Position numbers and translations under genes: made by a program. 8,644 nucleotides of DNA from the NCBI GenBank assembly GCA_017880715.1, contig JADGRT010000093.1, positions 1 through 8,644 on the forward strand. Direction: 5' to 3'. Source of the stretch: Verrucomicrobiia bacterium. GTDB taxonomy: Bacteria > Verrucomicrobiota > Verrucomicrobiia > Limisphaerales > UBA1319. This document shows, one piece after another, positions 1 to 5,451 of this stretch (position 1 is the stretch's first letter; each line of letters starts with the position of its first letter). The notes below the pieces were generated by a model. The model was not told where the DNA came from. It saw only the letters and a list, made by a program, of their open reading frames with translations, and did not search any database.

Positions 1-14
1 CCCGCGCGCCTTTA

Positions 15-1250
15 TCACCGCCTTTTGCGGACGGGGCCGCAAAAGTAACCGCCGGACAATCGCACCCCCCGGGTGCGCCGTTCGTGCGCGGCCGGCTGCC
101 CGGGTTTGTCCATGTCAAACAGGGCCGTGTAATGGTAGTCGTAATTTTCCAGTTTCACCCGGACGATTTTCTGGCCAATGAACCGTTCGATGGCGTACAT
201 GTGCTGGGCATCCTCGGCCACCATGAGGGTGAAGGCCTCGCCCGTCGCCTGCGCCCGGCCCGTGCGGCCAATCCGATGGACGTAATCCTCCGGATGCTGC
301 GGCACGTCGTAATTGACCACGTGACTGACCTCCAGGATGTCCAGCCCGCGAGCCGCGATGTCAGTGGCCACCAGGATTTCATAGAGGCCATCGCGGAAAC
401 CGCGCAACGCCTGCTCCCGTTCCCGCTGGGTGCGGTTGGAGTGGAGGACGGCGACGGCGTGGTTGTCGCGGCTTAGCAGGCGCGAGATGCGATCGGCGCG
501 TTGTTTGGTGCGACAAAACACGATCACCGAATTGTAATCCACGCGCTTGAGCATTTCGCACAACAGCTCGGCCTTTTGATCTTCGGCCACGGGATAGACC
601 GCGTGCTTGACGGTTTCCGCCGGGGAACGTCGGATGCCGATTTGGACCGTTTGCGGCGATTGCATGGCCCACCGGATCAGCGTGTCAATTTCCGGCGGGA
701 TGGTGGCGGAAAAAAGCATGGTTTGCCGCTTTTGCGGACAGCGTTCCACGATGCGTTTCACGTCCGGCAGAAATCCCATGTCGAGCATGCGATCCGCTTC
801 GTCGAGCACCAGGTATTTGACGGCATTGAGCCGGCAGGTGCCCCGCCCCAGGTGATCGAGCAAACGGCCGGGCGTGGCCACCAGGATGTCCACGCCGTCC
901 CGCAAGGCATCGTTTTGCTTGCCATAACCGACGCCTCCATAAATAACGGCGACCGTCAGCTTGGTGAATCGCGCCAGGTCGCGAATGGCGGTCTCGACCT
1001 GCGCCGCCAATTCACGCGTCGGTTCGAGAACCAGCACCCGCGGCTCACGCGAATGCTCCCCCAGTTGGGAAAGGATGGGCAGGGCAAAGGCCGCGGTTTT
1101 GCCGGTGCCGGTTTGAGCGCTGCCAATCACATCCTGACCGGCCAGCACCAGCGGAATGGCGCGCAGTTGGATGGGTGTCGGTTCGCGATAACCCATCGCC
1201 TGGACACCCTGAATCACCGTCGCCGAAAGCCCTAATTTTAAAAATGGCAT
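15..1250 (-). CDS. DEAD-box ATP-dependent RNA helicase (RhlE-like)
   Basis: Cytoplasmic ATP-dependent RNA unwinding enzyme of superfamily 2, the kind used in ribosome assembly, mRNA turnover and cold adaptation. All family motifs are present in order (numbered from an upstream in-frame ATG at 1265): Q motif PTPIQ at 29-33, Walker A AQTGTGKT at 50-57, PTRELA at 82-87, GG at 110-111, TPGR at 131-134, DEAD at 155-158, SAT at 186-188, VIVFCRT at 247-253, ATDIAARGLDI at 300-310 and HRIGRTGR at 330-337. Both RecA-like lobes are therefore complete. The short basic tail (ending PVRKRR) is typical of RhlE-type proteins. I chose the ATG at 1250 because MPFLKLGLS matches the usual family N-terminus; the ATG at 1265 adds only MLICL. 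Neither start has a convincing Shine-Dalgarno. The gene stands alone, divergent from the GH95 remnant. RhlE versus another DEAD-box subgroup cannot be settled by eye. Confidence 0.95.
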   Translation of the reverse strand: MPFLKLGLSATVIQGVQAMGYREPTPIQLRAIPLVLAGQDVIGSAQTGTGKTAAFALPILSQLGEHSREPRVLVLEPTRELAAQVETAIRDLARFTKLTVAVIYGGVGYGKQNDALRDGVDILVATPGRLLDHLGRGTCRLNAVKYLVLDEADRMLDMGFLPDVKRIVERCPQKRQTMLFSATIPPEIDTLIRWAMQSPQTVQIGIRRSPAETVKHAVYPVAEDQKAELLCEMLKRVDYNSVIVFCRTKQRADRISRLLSRDNHAVAVLHSNRTQREREQALRGFRDGLYEILVATDIAARGLDILEVSHVVNYDVPQHPEDYVHRIGRTGRAQATGEAFTLMVAEDAQHMYAIERFIGQKIVRVKLENYDYHYTALFDMDKPGQPAAHERRTRGVRLSGGYFCGPVRKRR

Positions 1251-1390
1251 GAGACAGATTAACATCGTCCGGCGAAAGAGAAAGCTGAAGTTGCGCCGGG
1301 CGGGCTGAGGCTGCCGCCCCTTCAGGACTGGGATGATTCCGGGAACGGCTAATCCAGGAGGGCGCTTGCTGGGTTGCCCTGGGCTAGGGT

Positions 1391-2537
1391 CGCGAAGCGG
1401 AAAACCTCGCGGGCCGGGAGTTCATGAGCCTCCCCCTCGGCCAGATGAAATACCAGCCCTTCGGCGACCTGCGGCTGCGCTTCCCCGCCCAGGCAACGGC
1501 GACCCATTACCGCCGCGAGCTGGACCTGGACACCGCGGTGGCCAAGGTCAGTTACCGCGTGGGCGATGTGACCTACGTGCGCGAGGCGTTCTCGAGTTTT
1601 CCGGACCAGGTCATTGTCTATCGCGTCACCGCCGACCGGCGCGGTTCGGTTAGTTTCACCGCCACGATGGACAGTCCCCATAAATCAGCCCAAACCGCCG
1701 TTCGCAACCGCAATCAGCTCGCCCTGTTCGGCCAGGTCAAAGAGGGCGGCGTGAAATTCGAATCGCGCCTGAGAATTATTGCCCCGGGCGGCAAGGTGCG
1801 TCATCACCGGCCGTAAAACGGCCCAAGCCCACTATGGCGCGCGCGGCTGGGTGCTGCATCACAACACCGACATCTGGCGCGGTACGGCGCCGATCAACGC
1901 CTCCAATCATGGCCTCTGGGTGGTTGGCGGCGCCTGGCTCTGCCACCATTTGTGGGAGCATTTCCAATTCACGGGCGATCGGCTCTTCCTCGCCAAGCGC
2001 GCCTACCCCGCGATGAAAGAAGCGGCGCTTTTTTTCGTGGATTACCTGGTCAAGGATCCCAAGACCGGCTACCTCATCAGCGGCCCCTCCAATTCGCCCG
2101 AACAGGGTGGCCTGGTGATGGGTCCCACGATGGATCATCAGATCATCCGCGACCTGTTTGCCAACACCGCCGAGGCCGCGGCCATCCTCGGCCAGGACCA
2201 GGAGTTGGCCGCCCAGCTTAGGTCCCTGCGGAAGCAAATCGCTCCGAACCAAATCGGCCAGCACGGGCAATTGCAGGAATGGATGGAGGACAAGGACGAT
2301 CCGAAGAATGAACATCGCCACGTCTCGCACCTGTGGGGCGTCTTTCCCGGATGGGAGATCACCCCGCGCGGCACTCCGGAACTATGCCAGGCCGCCAAAC
2401 AATCGCTGATCTATCGCGGCGATGGCGGCACCGGTTGGAGCAAGGCCTGGAAAATTAATTTCTGGGCGCGGTTCCTTGATGGCGATCATTCCCACAAAAT
2501 GCTCATCGAGGCGCTGGCTGGCAACACGTGTCACTAA
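1391..2537 (+). pseudogene. Decayed GH95 alpha-L-fucosidase-like glycoside hydrolase
   Basis: Remains of a family 95 glycoside hydrolase, enzymes that remove alpha-L-fucose or alpha-L-galactose from plant or animal glycans and are usually exported. Two pieces are readable. Piece A (1391-about 1800, longest ATG ORF from 1424) begins REAENLAGREFM and holds the N-terminal beta-sandwich (QPFGDLRLRF, DYRRELDLDT-like, SFTATMDSPH). Piece B (about 1821-2529, another frame, ORF from 1779) holds much of the (alpha/alpha)6 catalytic barrel: YGARGWVLHHNTDIW, SGPSNSPEQGG, APNQIG, GQLQEW, HRHVSHLWGVFPG and RGDGGTGWS. Family knowledge places the general acid at the Glu of SPE and other active-site residues at the NTD Asn and RGD Asp; all three survive. 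Lesions: a TAG at 1385-1387 just upstream, loss of roughly 100-150 residues plus a frameshift between the pieces, and loss of everything after LAGNT (stop at 2535-2537). Similarity may extend weakly upstream to about 1345 in another frame. No intact enzyme can be made. Confidence 0.85.
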
Positions 2538-2554
2538 GATTTCAGGGTCATCGG

Positions 2555-2651
2555 AAAGCGCCAGAGGACTGGCGCACCAAAACGCTTCGCGCATTCACGG
2601 CCGGTGCGATCGGGCGCCAGCTTTTGGACTGCGCCAGTCCTCTGGCGCTTT
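2555..2651. repeat. REP-like palindromic element (GCGCCAG/CTGGCGC)
   Basis: A perfect 22-base inverted repeat with arms at 2555-2576 and 2630-2651 and a 53-base spacer. Each arm is itself a small hairpin, GCGCCAG-AGGA-CTGGCGC (2558-2575) and GCGCCAG-TCCT-CTGGCGC (2631-2648), and a further GCGCCAG lies at 2614-2620. The unit can therefore fold as one long stem or as two separate hairpins, as composite REP (BIME-type) elements do. It carries no coding capacity. It sits about 25 bases past the place where GH95 similarity ends, so insertion or recombination here may be linked to that truncation. It differs in sequence from the REP cluster at 8106-8185. Confidence 0.85.
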
Positions 2652-2799
2652 GGGAAGGACGCTGCTGACCTATCCCTTAGTGCTCGCCGCCGCGTACGCC
2701 ACCGAAGATTAACATTTCCACCCCTCCGAGGAAGCCGGGCCGCATGGCTGGAACGATCGAGCAAATCCACTGAGCCGGGCTGCAATAGCTATGGGCACG

Positions 2800-2870
2800 C
2801 TCGTCCTCGTCCTCGAAAAAAACCCTGAATCGAGGACGAGGACGAGGGACGAGGATGAGGACGAAGGATT
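2800..2870. repeat. GAGGAC-type inverted repeat with tandem GAGGAC extension
   Basis: A perfect 17-base inverted repeat, arms 2800-2816 and 2830-2846, separated by a 13-base loop AAAAAACCCTGAA. The arms are built from repeats of CGTCCT/AGGACG. The right arm continues into degenerate GAGGAC units up to about 2866. The transcript would form a strong hairpin, but no T-run follows on either strand, so I do not call it a rho-independent terminator. It lies about 100 bases past the stop codon of the aminotransferase gene, so it could still stabilise that mRNA 3' end. From general familiarity I suspect this is a dispersed element of the phylum; that is not shown by this window. Confidence 0.8.
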
Positions 2871-2943
2871 GCGGCAGCCTCAGGATGCGAAAACAGCCAT
2901 GGCGAAGCCTGTAATGGCAAGCTGCCCCCGCCCCGGAGCGGTT

Positions 2944-4053
2944 TCAACCTCGGAAAAAATCCTTGATCACCGACGCCACCCGTTGAATCTGCTCGTCGGT
3001 TAATTCTGGGAAAATAGGCAGGCAGAGGCACTCCCGCGCCGCCTGCTCGGCCACCGGGAAATCGCCGGCGCGATGGCCCAGCGAAGCGTAACATTTCTGC
3101 AGATGCAGCGGCACCGGATAATGCAGGCCGCAACCCACCTGGTGAGCCTCCAAATGCCGTTTCAAAGCATCGCGTTGCGGATGCCGCACGACGTAAAGGT
3201 GCCAGGCGCTGCGCGCGTAATCCGCCTCGCCTGGCAACCGCAACGGAGTGTCCGCCAGCAGTTCCTGGTATCGTAGCGCCACGCGCCGCCGCCCTTCCAG
3301 CCACGTCGGCAAATACTTCAGCTTCACCCCCAGCACCGCGCCTTGGAGGCCTTCCATCCGGTAATTGTAGCCCACTTCATCGTAGTGGTACCGCTGGGTA
3401 GAACCATGTTCCCGCAGCGATTTGGCCCGGGCGGCCAATTCCGGCTGGTGGGTGACCAACGCGCCGCCTTCGCCGCAAGCCCCCAGGTTTTTGGCGGGAT
3501 AAAAACTGAAACATGACATGATCCCGAACGTGCCCACGGATTGACCGCGGTATTGGGCGCCGTGGGCTTGCGCGGCGTCTTCAACCACCGGCAGACGATG
3601 CTGACGGCCGATTGCCAGCAGCGGTTCGAGATCGCAGGGATGCCCGTAGAGATGCACTGGCAGGATCGCCTTGGTGCGCGGGGTGATGGCGCGTTCGACG
3701 AGCCGGGGATCCAGGTTGAAGGTGGCTTCGTCGATATCGACATAGACCGGCTTCGCGCCGACATAGGAAATGCCCCAGCTCGTGGCCGCAAACGTGTAGG
3801 GTGTGGTGATCACTTCGTCCCCCGGCCCGATGTTCAGCAGCCGCATCGCCAGGTGCAGGGCTGAGGTGCCGCTGTTGAGGCCGACCACGTGAGCGGCGCC
3901 GCAAAAACGGGCAAAATCAGCCTCGAATTGCGCGACATCGGGCCCCAGGCAAAATGAGCACCGGTCCAGGGTCCGGGCCACGGCTGCGTCGATTTCAGCC
4001 CGGATCGGCCGCAGTTGCGCCGCCAAGTCCAGATAAGGAACCGCTGGGTTCAT
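2944..4053 (-). CDS. DegT/DnrJ/EryC1/StrS-family PLP aminotransferase
   Basis: Cytoplasmic fold-type I pyridoxal-phosphate enzyme, 369 residues from the chosen start. The family transfers an amino group, usually from glutamate, to a keto-sugar nucleotide during synthesis of amino sugars for surface polysaccharides. Visible marks: N-terminal PYLDL, SGTSALHLA at 61-69, EDAAQAHG at 158-165 (Asp159 contacts the PLP pyridine nitrogen), SFYPAKNLGACGEGG with the Schiff-base Lys at 188, and YNYRMEG followed by LHYPVPLHLQ near the C-terminus. Length and ends are normal. It resembles the WbpE/VioA/ArnB group, but the substrate cannot be told from sequence. I chose the ATG at 4053 because GAGG (plus-strand 4062-4065) lies 8 bases upstream; ATGs at 4059 and 4095 are alternatives with poorer support. 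No sugar-nucleotide genes lie beside it, which is unusual for this family and leaves its pathway open. Confidence 0.92.
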   Translation of the reverse strand: MNPAVPYLDLAAQLRPIRAEIDAAVARTLDRCSFCLGPDVAQFEADFARFCGAAHVVGLNSGTSALHLAMRLLNIGPGDEVITTPYTFAATSWGISYVGAKPVYVDIDEATFNLDPRLVERAITPRTKAILPVHLYGHPCDLEPLLAIGRQHRLPVVEDAAQAHGAQYRGQSVGTFGIMSCFSFYPAKNLGACGEGGALVTHQPELAARAKSLREHGSTQRYHYDEVGYNYRMEGLQGAVLGVKLKYLPTWLEGRRRVALRYQELLADTPLRLPGEADYARSAWHLYVVRHPQRDALKRHLEAHQVGCGLHYPVPLHLQKCYASLGHRAGDFPVAEQAARECLCLPIFPELTDEQIQRVASVIKDFFRG

Positions 4054-4122
4054 ATTCATCGCCTCAGGTTGCCTCAAAGCCGCCTGGAATGGCAATCCTG
4101 GCTTTTCTTGCCATGGCTGTAG

Positions 4123-4272
4123 CTAAGGGATGGATCCTTCATCCGCGTTTGGGCTGCGGGCGCGATAGAACCGCTGTGGGAATTGACCGGCTGCGGCATC
4201 ATCGTGGAAAAACGTGCCGTTCGTGTTGGTCAATTTGAAGAAACCTGGCTCATAGTCCGAACCAAAAGCCGA
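4123..4272 (-). pseudogene. C-terminal scrap of a secreted multidomain protein
   Basis: On the minus strand an open stretch with no plausible start reads AFGSDYEPGFFKLTNTNG, continues through FFHDDAAAGQ and ends QRFYRARSPNADEGSIP before a TAG at 4123-4125. The pattern of a short beta-strand, a D-rich turn and a final RFYRA is what I associate with the C-terminal end of large secreted Ig-like or LamG-type proteins in Verrucomicrobiota. No start codon, signal peptide or upstream domain remains, and the frame runs back into the truncated toxin. It is probably a leftover from deletion or recombination. The family assignment is impression only. Confidence 0.35.
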
Positions 4273-4322
4273 GCGCCGCGAAACGGCAGCAGGACGATGG
4301 CGCCGCGTTTATAGCCGGTCAT
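4230..4322 (-). pseudogene. Truncated MazF/PemK-like toxin remnant
   Basis: An ATG at 4320-4322 lies inside the antitoxin's last codons and opens a 30-codon frame beginning MTGYKRGAIVLLPF. That is the expected N-terminal strand of MazF/PemK endoribonucleases (consensus like YxRGDIVLxPFPFT), which cut mRNA at short sequences when freed from their antitoxin. Similarity stops after LLPF (about 4281). The next residues do not resemble the family, and a TGA at 4230-4232 ends the frame. A full MazF is about 110 residues, so most of the fold and the catalytic residues are missing. The 14-base overlap with the upstream gene is the usual arrangement of a translationally coupled toxin-antitoxin operon. 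That placement supports the assignment even though only 14 residues match. Confidence 0.6.
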
Positions 4323-4509
4323 AATCGGCATCCAGCGGATTGTCCCAGATTTTTTGGAAGGCGGGCTCGGACAGACGCGCACAGCCATCCGCCAGTCCGT
4401 CGTCGTTCGCGTCCGGCGCGAGGACCGTGACCTTGGCGTTGGGCTTCAACCGTGCTGGTTCGTCCAGCACGATGAACCGTCCGTCAAAATGCGCGTTCAA
4501 TGTCTGCAT
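4309..4509 (-). CDS. Antitoxin of a MazEF-like type II toxin-antitoxin pair
   Basis: A 66-residue protein that should bind and neutralise a partner toxin. The N-terminal part, AHFDGRFIVLDEPARLKPN (residues 6-24), is the short beta-hairpin seen in many small antitoxins that begin xxFDGxxIVLDEP. The acidic C-terminus SEPAFQKIWDNPLDADYDRL (47-66) has the WDNxxDxxYDxL pattern of segments that wrap around MazF or VapC toxins. The ATG at 4509 has AGGG (plus-strand 4517-4520) 7 bases upstream. Its 3' end overlaps the start of the truncated MazF-like frame, so this was once a complete toxin-antitoxin operon. The antitoxin now appears to be an orphan. It may be a harmless relic or may still neutralise a related toxin elsewhere in the genome. 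Confidence 0.7.
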   Translation of the reverse strand: MQTLNAHFDGRFIVLDEPARLKPNAKVTVLAPDANDDGLADGCARLSEPAFQKIWDNPLDADYDRL

Positions 4510-4599
4510 GGTTCAACCCTAATTTCCACTGCGGGTTTTATCAACTGGTAAAGCAAGGGCCGTCTTTTCGACCCGGCCTCTTCGCCCTGGTCAGATCTC

Positions 4600-4626
4600 A
4601 ATACGAAGGGACAGACAAATAATATA
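4600..4626. repeat. 27-base direct repeat, copy 1
   Basis: Shares 25 of 27 bases with the copy at 5424-5450; the invariant core is AAGGGACAGACAAATAAT (4606-4623 here). It starts 4 bases beyond the stop codon of the nucleotidyltransferase gene on the minus strand. With the second copy it brackets the two-gene module between them. It is not palindromic, so it is not itself a hairpin terminator. Confidence 0.85.
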
Positions 4627-4630
4627 CCCA

Positions 4631-5182
4631 TTAAACCCGGCGCGGCGGGCCGCCTACCGCGGGCGGTTCCTCCCCCCGTTCCGCGAACCACTGCCGCAGA
4701 AACAGCAGGTCCAGCGCGTCCTTTTCCCGGTGCGTCACCGCCTTCATCCGCCACAGCAGCCGCGGCGATGCAAACGGGATGGGCACCCCAGCCACTTCCC
4801 GCACGACCACGTCTTTGGCCGCCTCCGCATAGTCGATCCCACCTGCCGACCGCATTAGGTCCACCAGGATTTCGTCCGCGACTCGGATCACGTTGTAGAG
4901 CTGCAATTCCCCCGGCTGGAGTTCGCGCGCCGCGTTGTCCGGCAGCGTGGCGAGCGCCGCGAACACCTTTGCCTCGTTCTCCGCGTCCGCTGCCACGATC
5001 AAATCCAGGTCCGCGGTCAGGCGCGGAAATCCTGAGGCGATGATCGCAAAACCGCCCACCACCACGTATTTTCCGCCGCGGCGATTCAATTCCCGGCACA
5101 GGGCGGCCAAATCTTCCTGTTTTGGCGGCCGGCACTCCTCGTTATTTACATCCCGCTGCGCGCCAGCATTTTCATCGTCCAT
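4631..5182 (-). CDS. Nucleotidyltransferase-fold protein (DUF6036/AbiEii-like)
   Basis: A 183-residue protein with a minimal nucleotidyltransferase (pol-beta-type) fold. The signature GGFAIIASGFPRLTADLDLIV is split by the chosen numbering into GGxAI at 43-47 and RLTADLDLIV at 54-63. The two acidic metal ligands are Asp58 and Asp60, and the likely third is Asp108 in EILVDLM. A helical SPRLLWRMKAV...REKDALDLLFL segment at 139-162 matches the usual tail of DUF6036 and AbiEii-related proteins. Relatives act as toxins or modify tRNA or proteins by adding nucleotides, but the substrate of this group is not established. The ATG at 5182 is supported by a near-perfect GAGGAGG (plus-strand 5190-5196) 7 bases upstream; the longer frame to 5230 lacks that support. 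It overlaps the upstream small gene by 37 bases, so the two are probably translationally coupled. The pair is bracketed by 27-base direct repeats. Confidence 0.8.
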   Translation of the reverse strand: MDDENAGAQRDVNNEECRPPKQEDLAALCRELNRRGGKYVVVGGFAIIASGFPRLTADLDLIVAADAENEAKVFAALATLPDNAARELQPGELQLYNVIRVADEILVDLMRSAGGIDYAEAAKDVVVREVAGVPIPFASPRLLWRMKAVTHREKDALDLLFLRQWFAERGEEPPAVGGPPRRV

Positions 5183-5370
5183 GCATCCGCCTCCTCGTGA
5201 GTTTGAAAACGGTAAACTCCTTTGGGACACCAGTGATGTTTGAAACTCTTGTGCAGTTCCGCTCCCAACGCCTGCAGGGCCATGCCCGTCATCAGCCCGT
5301 CCGGCCGGTGCGTCCGCCTGCCCACTTGGCGGTCAATCTGTTCTTCTAAATTTATGAACGGCTCAGGCAC
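5146..5370 (-). CDS. Small conserved-looking protein upstream of the nucleotidyltransferase
   Basis: A 74-residue protein that I cannot assign to a named family. It starts at a GTG (5370) with a weak AGG/AGGG region upstream. The sequence runs VPEPFINLEEQIDRQVGRRTH-like, then a central helix (MALQALGAELHKSFKHHW) and a C-terminal GVYRFQTHEEADAWTMKML motif. The last part resembles the short F/Y-R-F-x-T/S-x-E-E-A-D-x-W pattern of small proteins that I have seen encoded beside nucleotidyltransferase genes. Its 3' end overlaps the next gene by 37 bases and contains that gene's ribosome binding site, which argues that it is real and co-translated. A role as antitoxin or accessory partner of the nucleotidyltransferase is possible but is inference only. 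No signal peptide or membrane segment is visible. Confidence 0.6.
   Translation of the reverse strand: MPEPFINLEEQIDRQVGRRTHRPDGLMTGMALQALGAELHKSFKHHWCPKGVYRFQTHEEADAWTMKMLARSGM
5190..5196 (-). promoter_or_regulatory. Strong ribosome binding site inside the upstream small gene
   Basis: Minus-strand GAGGAGG, 7 bases before the ATG at 5182. It fixes the nucleotidyltransferase start at 5182 rather than 5230. It lies within the coding region of the preceding 74-residue gene, consistent with coupled translation. Confidence 0.8.
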
Positions 5371-5423
5371 GACCCTAGCCTAAACCATCGTCCGTTCTGT
5401 CGCAACATCCAACATCGTGAAAA

Positions 5424-5450
5424 AATACAAAGGGACAGACAAATAATGTA
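5424..5450. repeat. 27-base direct repeat, copy 2
   Basis: Second copy of the repeat at 4600-4626, offset by 824 bases, with differences at two positions only (5429 and 5448). The core AAGGGACAGACAAATAAT is at 5430-5447. It begins 1 base beyond the stop codon of the transporter gene and lies 53 bases upstream of the small gene's GTG. Both copies therefore follow a minus-strand stop codon by only 1-4 bases. Confidence 0.85.
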
Positions 5451-5451
5451 T

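Larger units (their letters stand above)
2538..2943. other. Gene-free stretch carrying two repeat elements
   Basis: About 400 bases between the GH95 remnant and the 3' end of the aminotransferase gene, with no ORF that looks real. It contains the REP-like palindrome at 2555-2651 and the GAGGAC inverted repeat at 2800-2870, listed separately. I see nothing recognisable in 2652-2799 or 2871-2943. No hairpin followed by a T-run marks a clear intrinsic terminator for either flanking gene. Confidence 0.6.

Noticed and set aside
501..1235. Long plus-strand open frame of 244 codons opposite the helicase
   Set aside because: It is the antisense shadow of the helicase coding sequence; the helicase motifs are complete and the shadow has no recognisable domain.
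2422..2712. Plus-strand frame of 96 codons spanning the first REP element
   Set aside because: It starts out of frame inside the GH95 remnant and is read through the palindrome; no domain is visible.
2555..2870. Possible CRISPR array
   Set aside because: Repeats are inverted and few, with no regular repeat-spacer pattern and no cas genes.
2789..3304. Minus-strand frame of 171 codons overlapping the aminotransferase
   Set aside because: Out-of-frame shadow of the aminotransferase 3' half running into the GAGGAC repeat, with Arg/Gly/Ala-rich low-complexity translation.
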